DNA of 64,000 nt, from assembly GCA_036399175.1 (NCBI GenBank), contig DASWNP010000064.1, positions 107,261 to 171,260 of the forward strand, given 5' to 3'. The position numbers and the translations under genes were made by a program. Shown here one piece after another: positions 1 through 9,754 of the stretch (the stretch's first letter is position 1; each line of letters opens with the position of its first letter). This DNA comes from DASWNP01 sp036399175. Lineage in GTDB: Bacteria > Acidobacteriota > Blastocatellia > Pyrinomonadales > Pyrinomonadaceae. Below the pieces are notes generated by a model. That model did no database searches and was not told the origin of the DNA. It was given only the letters and a program-made list of their open reading frames with translations.

Positions 1-1
1 C

Positions 2-145
2 GGCGCACCCAAATTCGCCGCCCACCTGCGCGAACTCGGCTTCAACGCCGAACACCTCGCACATCATCCCGGCTCGACTAAAAGCACCGGCGCACGCACC
101 ACCAAGAAGGCCGCCACCGCCGTCGAGCAATCACTCTTTGATTAG
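2..145 (+). CDS. C-terminal end of an unidentified protein (partial)
   Basis: An open frame enters from the left edge and ends at TAG 143-145, giving the last 47 residues of a protein. The tail is basic and low in complexity (STKSTGARTTKKAATA) and ends in EQSLFD. It follows the high-GC codon style of the neighbouring genes, so it is probably a real gene end. I do not recognise the family from this fragment, and the domain lies outside the window. Confidence 0.6.
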   Translation, partial: GAPKFAAHLRELGFNAEHLAHHPGSTKSTGARTTKKAATAVEQSLFD

Positions 146-159
146 AAAGTTATCTTAGA

Positions 160-390
160 AACTGTTTGAAAAGTCCCGACAGGGACGTTCGAGAATAGCC
201 CAGCGATTTATCGCTGGGACTTGAGCCATGCATGTAGTTGAGTCCCGTAGGGACGACTGATTGAAGCATTCACCCGTCCCTACGGGACTCAAAGAAAGCT
301 CTCGTGGGTTGTTCCCAGCGATAAATCGCTGGGCTACTGTCGGCAGTCCCTTGCGGGACACAAAATCTTCCTGTTTTCCAAACAGCTTTT
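160..390. repeat. Nested palindromic intergenic element (REP/MITE-like)
   Basis: The element reads nearly the same on both strands. From the outside inwards: terminal arms AACTGTTTGAAAA (160-172) and its imperfect complement (374-390); GTCCC..GGGAC palindromes at 173-186 and 346-359; 20-bp palindromes CCCAGCGATTTATCGCTGGG at 199-218 and its partner at 314-333; and inner palindromes GTCCCGTAGGGAC at 242-254 and GTCCCTACGGGAC at 276-288. Each unit is a hairpin and the whole can fold into a long cruciform. This matches REP/BIME-like or MITE-like mobile repeats. No transposase is present here. Confidence 0.8.
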
Positions 391-401
391 GAGACATGCT
401 C

Positions 402-596
402 TCAAACGGCAAACACTTCCTCGCGCGAGACGGGTTCGCTCTCCAAGCCTTGTTCGATAGCGCGTGCGAGGGCTATGTCTTCCAGCGCTTCTTCAACAAT
501 CTCCCGCACCAAATCGCGTTGCTCTTCGAGGGCTTCGGCCAGAGCCGATTTCAGTAAGCCTTTGAGCTTCTCTTCATCGAAAGTCGCCTTTGCCAT
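402..596 (-). CDS. Antitoxin-like small protein, possibly truncated
   Basis: A 64-residue acidic helical protein starting MAKATFDEEKLK, with the pattern LVREIVEEALEDIALARAIEQG followed in other parts by VSREEVF. This resembles small antitoxins (RelB/ParD-like group) that normally sit just upstream of a RelE/ParE toxin; the assignment is by remembered pattern only. The start at 596 has a GGAG ribosome-binding site. The stop lies 12 bp from the palindromic element at 160-390 and no toxin frame follows, so it is an orphan and may have lost its last residues and its partner when that element arrived. It lies 38 bp behind the response regulator on the same strand. Confidence 0.6.
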   Translation of the reverse strand: MAKATFDEEKLKGLLKSALAEALEEQRDLVREIVEEALEDIALARAIEQGLESEPVSREEVFAV

Positions 597-634
597 TGAT
601 TGGTCTCCGTCTCGCTGAAATTGCCGACCGCTCT

Positions 635-1171
635 TTAAGGGCTCGCGGTGCGCGACTGTTGTTGTTCTTCTTCCTCTTCGGCGGGCTCTTCGCAGTTGCA
701 GAGGATGGTGACGGCGCGTTCGAGGTTGGTGTCGATGTCTTTGAGGCGTCGGACGACGCGGGAGGGCAGCCGGAGGGTGACGACCGTGTAGTCTTCCTCT
801 TCGGGCTCGGAGAGGGAGCGGCGGATGGCGTCGAGCAGCGTCGTGTAGTCGGCGGGTTTGGGCAGATAGTCGTGGACGCCGAGGCGCTCGCACTGCTGGC
901 GCGTCTCTTCGCTGGTCTCGCCGGTGACGACGACGACGGGCACGCTCGTCGAAAGGTTTCGTATCTCCTGCAAGACCTGAACGCCGTTCATTTCGGGCAG
1001 CGTCATGTCGAGCAGGATGGCGTCGGCTCCCCCGGCCTCAAACTCTGCGACGCCCTCTTCGCCCGTGTAAGCGTTTATCACCTCGTAGCCCGCCTTCTTC
1101 AGAGAGGCTTCGTAGAGCGCGGCGAGGTCTTCCTGATCTTCGATGACGATGATGCGAGACTTCTGACCCAT
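635..1171 (-). CDS. Single-receiver response regulator with charged C-terminal tail
   Basis: 178 residues. Residues 5-120 form a CheY-like receiver: acidic pair E11/D12, phospho-acceptor D55 (AILLDMTLPEMNG), T83 and K105 (LPKPADY). No classical output domain follows. Residues about 127-160 instead hold a short strand-helix pattern (YTVVTLRLPSRVVRRLKDID) that resembles a ribbon-helix-helix subunit, and the end is a run of Glu and Gln. Signalling partners are not adjacent: upstream is a divergent permease, downstream the antitoxin-like gene. Response-regulator function is secure; the role of the tail is unknown. Confidence 0.9.
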   Translation of the reverse strand: MGQKSRIIVIEDQEDLAALYEASLKKAGYEVINAYTGEEGVAEFEAGGADAILLDMTLPEMNGVQVLQEIRNLSTSVPVVVVTGETSEETRQQCERLGVHDYLPKPADYTTLLDAIRRSLSEPEEEDYTVVTLRLPSRVVRRLKDIDTNLERAVTILCNCEEPAEEEEEQQQSRTASP

Positions 1172-1326
1172 TCGGATAATTTCCCCTTGAAATTTTGAGA
1201 CACTGCTTTTTCGGTTTGCGAATGCGAGCGGATTAGGTATCCTGACCGCCCTTGAACCCGTAAACCGTCGGATAAATTTTTTCGAGACGAAATGCCTGAA
1301 GGCAGATTATAGCACCGAAGGGTTTT

Positions 1327-3117
1327 ATGACTCCCGCTATCGCTACAGTTCTCGTGCTGCTCTTTATCGCCCTCGTGCTCTTCGCCACCGAGCGCATCCC
1401 CATCGACATCGTCACCATCCTGCTCGTCATCTCTCTGATACTGACGGGCACGCTCACTGTGGGCGAGGCTTTCGCAGGCTTCGGCAACGACATCGTCATC
1501 ACCATCTCCGGGCTCTTCATCCTGACGGGCGGGCTCGTCAAGACCGGCGTCATCGACGTGATTGGCCGCCGCCTGCATCGCATCGCGGGCGGCAACGCCT
1601 TTCGTCTGACGGCGCTCATCATGTTCGTCGCCGCCGCCTGCGCCTCCGTGATGAAGAACACGACGACGACGGCCATGTTCGTCCCCGTCGTTCTGGGTCT
1701 CTGCGAACGCACCCGCATCCAGCCCTCGAAGCTTCTGATGCCGCTCGCCTTCGGCGCAATCCTCGGCGGAACCTGCACGCTCATCGGAACTTCCACCAAC
1801 CTCGCCGTGAGCGGCGCGCTGCCGCGCTACAACATCGAGCCCTTCTCGATGTTTGAATTGACGACGGTCGGCGTCGCCATCGTGCTCGTCGGGATGGCCT
1901 ACATGCTGCTCCTCGGCCTCAGGCTTCTGCCCGCGCGCGGCGCAGCCGATTCGCTCACAGACCAATACCACATCCGCGAGTTCATGTCGGAAGTGGTCGT
2001 GCTCCCCGACTCGCCGCTCGTCGGCCAGACTTTGAGCGAAGCCAACCTGAGCAACGCGCTCGACCTGACTGTGGTCGGCATCATGCGCGGCGTCGGCGGG
2101 CGCATCTCGCCGCAGTCGGCGGAGCAGATTCAGGCCAACGACGTGATGCTCGTGCAGGGGCGCGTCGAAGACATCCTGCGCGTCAAGACCGAGGCGGGAA
2201 TAGAAATCAAAGCCGACTTCAAGCTGAGCGACCGAGACCTCCAGGCCGGCGACATGGAGCTTTTCGAGACGATGGTTTTACGCGGCTCAGACCTGAACGG
2301 GCGGACGCTGCGCGGTCTCAACTTCCGCGACCGCTTCGGCCTCACGGTGCTGGCGATTAACCGTCACGGCGTCGCGCTTTTGTCGAAGATGAGCACCGTC
2401 AGCATGAAGTTCGGCGACGTTTTACTTCTTCAGGGACGGCGCGAGAACGTCGAGCGGATGGCCTCGGACGGCAACGTCCTTCTGCTCGAAGACGTGTCGG
2501 AGCGAAAGGGGCGCGCGGGCAAGAGAATCTGGGCTCTCGCCGCTTTCAGTCTCTTCCTGTTTCTCTCGGTCGGAAAATACCTGACGGGCATCGAAGTGCC
2601 GCTCTCGGTGGCCGTCCTTCTGGGCGTCCTCGTCCTGCTCTTCACGCGCAGCATCCGCACGCAGGAGATTTACGACCTTATCGACTGGCGTCTCATCGTG
2701 CTCATCGCGGGGATGATTTCCTTCGGGACGGCGATGGAAAAGACGCACGCCGATCAGTATCTGGCCGACCTCATCGTCCAGAATTTTCAAGCCTACGGCG
2801 GACTGGCCGTGCTGATGGGCTTCTTCGTGCTGACGGTGGCGCTGACGCAGCCGATGTCGAATCAGGCGGCGGCGCTCGTCGTCCTGCCCATCGCCGTCAA
2901 GACGGCCTTCGCCCTCGGCCTCAACCCGCGCACCTTCGCCGTCGCCGTCACCTACGCCGCTTCCTGCTCCTTCCTCACGCCGCTCGAACCGGCCTGCGTC
3001 CTTATCTACACGCCCGGTCGTTACCGCTTCTTCGATTTCGTCAAAGTCGGCTCAATCCTGACAATCGTCGTCTTCGCCATCGTCATGCTGCTCGTCCCCC
3101 TCATCTGGCCGCTCTGA
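1327..3117 (+). CDS. SLC13/DASS-type permease with two TrkA-C domains
   Basis: 596-residue inner-membrane transporter of the anion:sodium symporter superfamily. The N-terminal membrane half (residues 1-205) contains the family signatures MKNTTTTAMFVP and GTSTNLAVSG. A cytoplasmic insert follows (about 215-390) with two TrkA-C/RCK_C-like repeats, each beginning with a SPLVGQTL- or GSDLNGRTL-type motif. The second membrane half (about 400-596) has the symmetry-related stretch TQPMSNQAAALVVLP. Family substrates include sulfate and di- or tricarboxylates; this substrate cannot be told from sequence. Divergent from the response regulator, with 155 bp between them. Confidence 0.92.
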   Translation: MTPAIATVLVLLFIALVLFATERIPIDIVTILLVISLILTGTLTVGEAFAGFGNDIVITISGLFILTGGLVKTGVIDVIGRRLHRIAGGNAFRLTALIMFVAAACASVMKNTTTTAMFVPVVLGLCERTRIQPSKLLMPLAFGAILGGTCTLIGTSTNLAVSGALPRYNIEPFSMFELTTVGVAIVLVGMAYMLLLGLRLLPARGAADSLTDQYHIREFMSEVVVLPDSPLVGQTLSEANLSNALDLTVVGIMRGVGGRISPQSAEQIQANDVMLVQGRVEDILRVKTEAGIEIKADFKLSDRDLQAGDMELFETMVLRGSDLNGRTLRGLNFRDRFGLTVLAINRHGVALLSKMSTVSMKFGDVLLLQGRRENVERMASDGNVLLLEDVSERKGRAGKRIWALAAFSLFLFLSVGKYLTGIEVPLSVAVLLGVLVLLFTRSIRTQEIYDLIDWRLIVLIAGMISFGTAMEKTHADQYLADLIVQNFQAYGGLAVLMGFFVLTVALTQPMSNQAAALVVLPIAVKTAFALGLNPRTFAVAVTYAASCSFLTPLEPACVLIYTPGRYRFFDFVKVGSILTIVVFAIVMLLVPLIWPL

Positions 3118-3119
3118 GA

Positions 3120-3240
3120 CGGGGGATGGGGGATAGGGGTCGGGGGGTGGGGAAAACAAAACCTACTCGCCTTTCCATCCCCTCTTTTTCCTCCCTAACC
3201 CCCAACCCCTATCCCCCATCTCCCATCCTCCTTCCCCCGT
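3120..3240. repeat. Inverted heptamer array, GGGGGAT type
   Basis: Left arm 3120-3155 is built of G-rich 7-mers (GGGGGAT twice, AGGGGTC, GGGGGGT). Right arm 3194-3238 reads as consecutive 7-mers TAACCCC, CAACCCC, TATCCCC, CATCTCC, CATCCTC, CTTCCCC, the reverse-complement series. The arms could pair over about 35 bp around a 40-base spacer. It lies just after the permease stop. The G-runs also give quadruplex potential. Confidence 0.75.
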
Positions 3241-3362
3241 TTGCCTTTTTCGAGTCGCCTCCGTATAATGCGCGGGCTTTAGTACCTCGCCCCTGGGAAA
3301 TGCGAAAACAGGGGCGAACGTATTTTTGGTAAACCTTCCGTCTGATTACTAAGAATAAGAAT

Positions 3363-4223
3363 ATGGCGACCAATCTTTCGTGGAAAGAGCGTAGTCGTGT
3401 CGCACCCGGACGCACGACTCCTTTGCTGCGCTCGATTAAGGCCGGTCTCTTGCAGGCCGCCCGCGCCGCACTCGCCGAACCGTACATGCTCGCCGTCGAG
3501 CGCCACGCCGTCGGCCTCAAGCGTCTGCCGCACGCGCTCGACGGTCTGCGCATCGTCCAGCTCTCAGACATCCATCACAGCCCCTTTACGGGGCGCGAAC
3601 AGATAGAACGCGCCATCGAAACCGCCAACAGCCTTGAGCCCGACATCATCGCTCTCACAGGCGACTACGTCTCGCACGAGCGCGAATACGCCGCGCCCTG
3701 CGCCGAGATGCTCGGACGCCTGCGCGCTCGCTGCGGCGTCTACGCCGTGCTCGGCAACCACGACCACTGGGTTGATGCCGCGCTCATCAGAGACCTCTTC
3801 GAGGCAGAAGGTATCCGCGTCCTCGTCAACGAAGGCATGCGCTTCGAGCACAACGGCGCATCTTTCTGGCTCGCGGGCGTCGATGACACGATGGTCGGAC
3901 AGGAAGACCTCCCGCTCGCCCTCGCCGGCTCGCGCGCCGACGAGATGAAACTTCTTCTCGCGCACAACCCCGTCATCCTACGCCGCGCCGCCCGCGCCGG
4001 AGTCGATTTGGTGCTGAGCGGCCACACGCACGGCGGACAGGTCACCTGGCGCTCCGAGCGCTCGGCCTCCGGCAAAGTCCGCCGACGCATCCTGCGCGGC
4101 CTCGGTCGTCACGGCGAGACACAGATTTACGTCACACGCGGCCTCGGCACCGTCGTCCTGCCCCTGCGCTACGGCTGCCTCCCCGAAGTGACACATCTTC
4201 AACTGCGCTGTATAGAACAGTGA
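3363..4223 (+). CDS. Metallophosphoesterase (YkuE/LpxG-like)
   Basis: 286 residues. All calcineurin-type metal-binding blocks are present: SDIHH (D69, H71), TGDYV (D101), GNHDHW (N132, H133, D134) and GHTHGGQ (H221, H223). The N-terminal 40 residues are basic with a weakly hydrophobic stretch, possibly a membrane anchor. The closest remembered group is the YkuE-like enzymes, some of which cleave UDP-2,3-diacylglucosamine in lipid A synthesis; that specific role is inference. The stop codon TGA overlaps the first repeat of a heptamer array. Confidence 0.9.
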   Translation: MATNLSWKERSRVAPGRTTPLLRSIKAGLLQAARAALAEPYMLAVERHAVGLKRLPHALDGLRIVQLSDIHHSPFTGREQIERAIETANSLEPDIIALTGDYVSHEREYAAPCAEMLGRLRARCGVYAVLGNHDHWVDAALIRDLFEAEGIRVLVNEGMRFEHNGASFWLAGVDDTMVGQEDLPLALAGSRADEMKLLLAHNPVILRRAARAGVDLVLSGHTHGGQVTWRSERSASGKVRRRILRGLGRHGETQIYVTRGLGTVVLPLRYGCLPEVTHLQLRCIEQ

Positions 4224-4241
4224 CGAGTGACGAGTTAAAAC
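4216..4241 (+). repeat. Left half of a split heptamer hairpin (AGTGACG type)
   Basis: The sequence AACAGTGACGAGTGACGAG contains two 7-mers AGTGACG/AGTGACG and overlaps the stop codon of the metallophosphoesterase. Its reverse complement, with one change, lies 700 bp downstream at 4932-4955, on the far side of the Uma2 gene. Confidence 0.6.
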
Positions 4242-4296
4242 GGGCTGCGCGGCGCTCGTTGCCGGGTGTGATAAGATTCGGGCTTGAGGGTTAGAT

Positions 4297-4845
4297 ATGA
4301 CTACGAAACCCCAAGCGACAATCGAAGATTTGTACCGCTTGCGCGGCGGCGCGAAGGCGGAAATCGTCGATGGAGAAATCGTCCTGATGAGCCCGACAGG
4401 TGATTTGCCGGGACGCGCGGGTGGTTCAATCTACGTCAGTCTCAGGGCATTTGAGCGTCAGGCGGGCGGACGCGCATACCCGGATAACGTCGGTTTCAGA
4501 GTGAATCTCCCGAATCGTAAATCTTTCAGCCCCGACGCGGCTTTCTATGTGGGCGAATCTTCCGGCATGAAATTTCTCGACGGCGCTCCGGTCTTCGCCG
4601 CTGAAATCAGGAGTGAAAACGATTACGGGAAAGAGGCGGAATCGGAGATTGAAACGAAGCGCCGAGACTATTTCGCGGCGGGCACGTTGGTTGTGTGGGA
4701 TGTCGATTTGTTAGGCGAGGATGTCATCAAAGTCTATCGTGCCTCCGACCCGCAGAACCCGAAGATTTATCAACGCGGCGAGATTGCCGAAGCCGAGCCC
4801 GCCGTCCCCGGTTGGAGCATGCCCGTTGACGAGCTGTTTGATTGA
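4297..4845 (+). CDS. Uma2-family (DUF820) PD-(D/E)XK protein
   Basis: 182 residues of the Uma2 family, a restriction-endonuclease fold abundant in cyanobacteria and scattered elsewhere, of unproven cellular role. Typical features: EIVDGEIVLMSP (residues 22-33), the FSPDAAFY block with D80, the AAEIRSEND block with E103, K121 followed by RRDYF, then VWDVD. The gene stands alone between halves of a split heptamer repeat, which suggests late arrival. Codon use is slightly more AT-rich than in the flanking genes. Confidence 0.88.
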   Translation: MTTKPQATIEDLYRLRGGAKAEIVDGEIVLMSPTGDLPGRAGGSIYVSLRAFERQAGGRAYPDNVGFRVNLPNRKSFSPDAAFYVGESSGMKFLDGAPVFAAEIRSENDYGKEAESEIETKRRDYFAAGTLVVWDVDLLGEDVIKVYRASDPQNPKIYQRGEIAEAEPAVPGWSMPVDELFD

Positions 4846-4931
4846 TATACGCCCGTCGCCTTGAACGGCTTCGGCACTCCAACGCGCGGCGGCTCGATTT
4901 CGATGTCGTCACTCGCTCTCAAACGCTTCTT

Positions 4932-4955
4932 CCTGCTCGTCGCTCGTCACTGTTT
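4932..4955 (-). repeat. Right half of a split heptamer hairpin
   Basis: CTGCTCGTCGCTCGTCACTG is the inverted counterpart of the repeat at 4216-4241. It ends just before the pgsA start codon. Together the two halves look like one of the inverted heptamer arrays of this genome, opened by about 690 bp that contain the Uma2 gene. Confidence 0.6.
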
Positions 4956-4957
4956 TC

Positions 4958-5572
4958 ATGGCTTCCCGCATCGTCACGCTTCCCAATATCCTGACCGTCG
5001 TCCGCATGGTGCTGATTCCGGTCTTCGTCACCGCGCTTTACTATCAGAAATTTCTCTGGGCGCTTGTCATCTTCGTCTTCGCGGGCGTGACCGACGGCTT
5101 CGACGGCCTTCTGGCGCGCACGCTCAACCAGAAATCGCACCTCGGCACAATCCTCGACCCCATCGCCGATAAACTCCTGCTCGTGACGGCCTTCATCGTG
5201 CTCTCGATGCCTTCCATCGTCACGCCCTCGGCCATCCCGCAGCCCCACCCGCGTCACCTTCCCGTCCCCTTCTGGGTGACGGCGGCCGTCATCAGCCGCG
5301 ACGTGTTCATCGTCGTCGGCGCGGCGGCCATCAACATCGTCACAGGATTTCGCGGCTTTCGTCCCTCCTGGCTCGGCAAGGCCAGCACCGTCGTACAGCT
5401 CTTCGCCGTCGTCTACATCCTGACCGCCGCCAGCCTGCCGCCCCTTCGAGGCTACCTGCCTACCGTCTACACAACCGTCTTCGCCTTCGCGCTCTTCTCC
5501 GGCGTTCACTACGTCTTTTTCGTCTCCCGCCTCCTCAGCGAAGAGCGCGGAGGCCGAGACAACGCCGTCTGA
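4958..5572 (+). CDS. pgsA: CDP-diacylglycerol-glycerol-3-phosphate 3-phosphatidyltransferase
   Basis: 204-residue integral membrane enzyme that makes phosphatidylglycerol phosphate, the committed step to phosphatidylglycerol and cardiolipin. The CDP-alcohol phosphotransferase signature is complete at residues 46-71: D46, D49, A53-R54, G63, D67 and D71 (DGFDGLLAR then GTILDPIAD). Several hydrophobic helices follow. The opening MASRIVTLPNILTVVRM is typical of PgsA. The start ATG lies directly after the heptamer repeat. A phosphatidylserine or cardiolipin paralogue is possible but the N-terminus favours PgsA. Confidence 0.92.
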   Translation: MASRIVTLPNILTVVRMVLIPVFVTALYYQKFLWALVIFVFAGVTDGFDGLLARTLNQKSHLGTILDPIADKLLLVTAFIVLSMPSIVTPSAIPQPHPRHLPVPFWVTAAVISRDVFIVVGAAAINIVTGFRGFRPSWLGKASTVVQLFAVVYILTAASLPPLRGYLPTVYTTVFAFALFSGVHYVFFVSRLLSEERGGRDNAV

Positions 5573-5718
5573 CGCAGCCTGCCCCCTTGCGCTCCTACCT
5601 CAAAACCTTCGGGAGCCAGCGCCTCAACTCCCGTCAGCACTCCCCGTCTCGCTCTTAACTCCATATTTATAAGCATTTAGCTCAACGGTCGGAGAGCGTG
5701 GGGAGGCGGTGTAAATAA

Positions 5719-5748
5719 GTTGACAAGGAGAGACTCAAGTATTATATT
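5719..5748 (+). promoter_or_regulatory. dnaK promoter with HAIR-like HspR operator
   Basis: TTGACA (5720-5725), a 17-bp spacer and TATATT (5743-5748) form a good sigma70-type promoter 158 bp before dnaK. ACTCAAG at 5733-5739 is an exact right half of the HspR-associated inverted repeat CTTGAGT-N7-ACTCAAG; the left half, at the right spacing (5719-5725, GTTGACA), keeps the core TTGA and coincides with the -35 box. Binding of the HspR encoded downstream would block polymerase. I saw no CIRCE element. The rest of 5573-5905 shows no gene. Confidence 0.7.
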
Positions 5749-5875
5749 AGCGGCGTATTCAAGCTATCTCAGGAGGCGGCTGTCGTCCGCAGGTGGCCGC
5801 TTCGGGGAGGGCGAAAACAGGCAACGAGCTGGGTTCGTGCCGCGCCTCCGGGTCGGTTCGGGCGTGGGGGCGTGA

Positions 5876-7849
<1,974 letters not shown>

Positions 7850-7855
7850 GAAGAA

Positions 7856-7928
7856 AGTAAGCAGTGAGCGGTAAGCAGTAAGCAGTTGTTTGCTTTTACT
7901 GCTCACCGCTTACTGCTCACTGCTCACT
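7856..7928. repeat. Inverted heptamer array, AGTAAGC type
   Basis: Left arm 7856-7886 reads AGTAAGC, AGTGAGC, GGTAAGC, AGTAAGC, AGT; right arm 7898-7928 reads ACTGCTC, ACCGCTT, ACTGCTC, ACTGCTC, ACT. The arms pair almost perfectly around an 11-base loop. It sits between dnaK and dnaJ inside the operon, where an RNA hairpin could stabilise the dnaK message or reduce read-through. The same heptamer recurs upstream of alaS. Confidence 0.85.
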
Positions 7929-7937
7929 ATCTTTGGA

Positions 7938-9110
7938 ATGGCAAAAGAAGACTTTTATCAAGTATTGGGCGTCAAGCGGGATGCCAAGCCGGACGAGATT
8001 AAGAAGGCTTATCGAAGGCTTGCGCGCAAGCATCATCCGGACGTGAATCCGGGCGACAAGGCCGCCGAAGAGCGCTTCAAGCTGATAACCGAGGCGCACG
8101 ACGTTCTCTCCGACCCGAAGAAGCGCAGCATCTACGACCGCTTTGGCCAGTATTCGGACAATCTGGCCGACGCTGCCGGGCGCGGCGCGGGCGCGTCGGG
8201 CGCTGGCCGAGGCCCCGCCGGGTTCGACTTTACGGGCTTCGATTGGGGCAGCGCATCGTCTTCGTCGGGCGCGGGCGCGTCGGGCGGCGGTTCGAGTTTT
8301 CGAGACATCTTCGCAGACCTCTTCGGCGGCAGTAAGCAGGAGCGCGAGCCGCCGCGTCCGATGCCGCAGCGCGGCGCTGACATCGAGATGCCTCTGGCGC
8401 TCTCCTTCGAGGAGGCCGTCACGGGGATGACCACCAACATCAGCGTCAATCGCTCGGAGCAGTGCTCGCGCTGCAACGGCGCGGGCGACGCCGGTGGGCC
8501 GCTCGTCGCGTGTGCGACGTGCAAGGGCTCGGGGCAGGTGCAGCGTGCGGGCGGGCGTTTGAAGTTCGCGCAGGAGTGTCCTGATTGCGGGGGCGCGGGC
8601 AAGCGTCGAAGCCCTTGCGCGGTCTGCAACGGCAAGGGGACTGTGCCGAAGACCGAGGTCGTCAAGGTTCGTATTCCGGCGGGCGTCGATACGGGTTCGC
8701 GCGTGCGCGTGCCGGGCAAAGGTGAGGGCGGACGACTGGGCGCACCGCCCGGCGACCTCTTCATCATCACAAACGTCGGGCGGCACGCATACTTCACGCG
8801 CAAAGGTGACAACATCTACGTCACTATCCCCGTGACCGTGCCCGAGGCTGCGCTCGGCGCGAAGATAGAGGTGCCGACCGTCGAAGGCAAAGCGCAGCTT
8901 CGCATCCCGCCCGGCACGCAGTCGGGTCAACGCTTCCGCCTGCGCGAGAAGGGGATTCCCTCCTTGCGCAACCCGCAGGCGCGCGGCGACCAGTTCGTCG
9001 ATGTGCAGGTTACGCTGCCCAAAGTCATCTCGGAAGAGACTAAAGACTTGTTGAAGCGCTACGCGCAGATGAACCCCGACAACCCGCGCGTGGCGATGGG
9101 ATTGGAATAA
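7938..9110 (+). CDS. dnaJ: Chaperone DnaJ (Hsp40, type I)
   Basis: 390-residue co-chaperone that stimulates DnaK ATP hydrolysis. The J-domain (residues 1-70) has the HPD triad at 33-35, followed by a Gly/Ser/Ala-rich linker. The central zinc-binding domain carries four CxxCxGxG modules ([32 protein letters not shown]). Two C-terminal substrate-binding domains follow. The ATG at 7938 was taken because it gives the standard [12 protein letters not shown] start; the frame continues upstream only through the repeat arm. Confidence 0.97.
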   Translation: MAKEDFYQVLGVKRDAKPDEIKKAYRRLARKHHPDVNPGDKAAEERFKLITEAHDVLSDPKKRSIYDRFGQYSDNLADAAGRGAGASGAGRGPAGFDFTGFDWGSASSSSGAGASGGGSSFRDIFADLFGGSKQEREPPRPMPQRGADIEMPLALSFEEAVTGMTTNISVNRSEQCSRCNGAGDAGGPLVACATCKGSGQVQRAGGRLKFAQECPDCGGAGKRRSPCAVCNGKGTVPKTEVVKVRIPAGVDTGSRVRVPGKGEGGRLGAPPGDLFIITNVGRHAYFTRKGDNIYVTIPVTVPEAALGAKIEVPTVEGKAQLRIPPGTQSGQRFRLREKGIPSLRNPQARGDQFVDVQVTLPKVISEETKDLLKRYAQMNPDNPRVAMGLE

Positions 9111-9111
9111 T

Positions 9112-9194
9112 AAGTTTTCAGTTTCCAGTTTTAAGTTTTAAGTTTGCGGCCTTCGATTCTTAACTGAAAACTGAAAACCGAAAACTGAAAACTG
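9112..9194. repeat. Inverted heptamer array, AGTTTTC/AAACTGA type
   Basis: Left arm 9112-9145 reads AGTTTTC, AGTTTCC, AGTTTTA, AGTTTTA, AGTTTG. Right arm 9163-9194 reads AACTGAA, AACTGAA, AACCGAA, AACTGAA, AACTGC. It fills the gap between dnaJ and hspR, so both intercistronic spaces of this heat-shock operon hold a heptamer hairpin, with different heptamers. Confidence 0.85.
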
Positions 9195-9198
9195 CTTT

Positions 9199-9600
9199 AT
9201 GGCACGCAAAGGTCGGACATACACTATCAGCGCGGTGGCCTCGCAGTATGATATTCACCCGCAGACGCTGAGGCTCTACGAGCGAGAGGGGCTCTTGAAG
9301 CCTTCGCGCTCGGAGGGCAACACGCGTCTCTACACCGACCTCGACCTCGAACGCCTCGAAGTGATTCTCTCGCTGACGCGCGACCTCGGCGTCAATCTCG
9401 CGGGAGTGGAAATCATCCTCAACATGCGCGAGAAGATGGACGCCATGCAGCGCGAGTTCGAGCGTTTCTTCTCCTACTTGCAGGCGCACGCCGAAGAGTT
9501 CGCACACTTTACCGAAGTGCCTCCGCCCGAAGCGGGCGCGCTCGTTCCGGCCTCTCGCGTCGCAGCCCTGCGCCGCCGCGCACAAAATCAGCGCAGTTAA
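9199..9600 (+). CDS. hspR: MerR-family heat-shock repressor HspR
   Basis: 133 residues. A MerR-type winged helix covers residues 8-75 (YTISAVASQYDIHPQTLRLYERE, shown in part; then GLLKPSRS and NTRLYTD), followed by a helix that forms the dimer coiled coil. There is no metal- or drug-sensing domain, as in HspR. Position as the third gene after dnaK-dnaJ is the arrangement known from actinobacteria, where HspR with DnaK as co-repressor silences the operon. The HAIR-like half-site at the dnaK promoter supports this role. Confidence 0.88.
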   Translation: MARKGRTYTISAVASQYDIHPQTLRLYEREGLLKPSRSEGNTRLYTDLDLERLEVILSLTRDLGVNLAGVEIILNMREKMDAMQREFERFFSYLQAHAEEFAHFTEVPPPEAGALVPASRVAALRRRAQNQRS

Positions 9601-9648
9601 AGAGACTTCAAACTCACACCTCTCTGACGACCGACTTCAAAGAGCTAC

Positions 9649-9678
9649 GAGAAGCCGCGCACACTCGCGCGGCTTCTC
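9649..9678 (+). terminator. Probable terminator hairpin after hspR
   Basis: GAGAAGCCGCGC (9649-9660) pairs perfectly with GCGCGGCTTCTC (9667-9678) around a six-base loop. The trailing sequence GCTTCT is only weakly T-rich, so efficiency is uncertain. It would end the dnaK-dnaJ-hspR transcript. Confidence 0.6.
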
Positions 9679-9754
9679 GCTTCTGAGCAGAAGATGTCAT
9701 ACTCCGAGCCTGCGAATAAGCTATCGACACAGGCGAAAGAGGGGTGACGGCTGT

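Noticed and set aside
402..893. A 163-codon frame that includes the antitoxin-like protein
   Set aside because: Its first 99 codons run antisense-like through the response-regulator gene; only the ATG at 596 has a ribosome-binding site and a sensible protein.
3126..3332. Short plus-strand frame between the permease and the metallophosphoesterase
   Set aside because: It is made of the G/C-rich heptamer repeats; the translation is Pro/Ser-rich low complexity.
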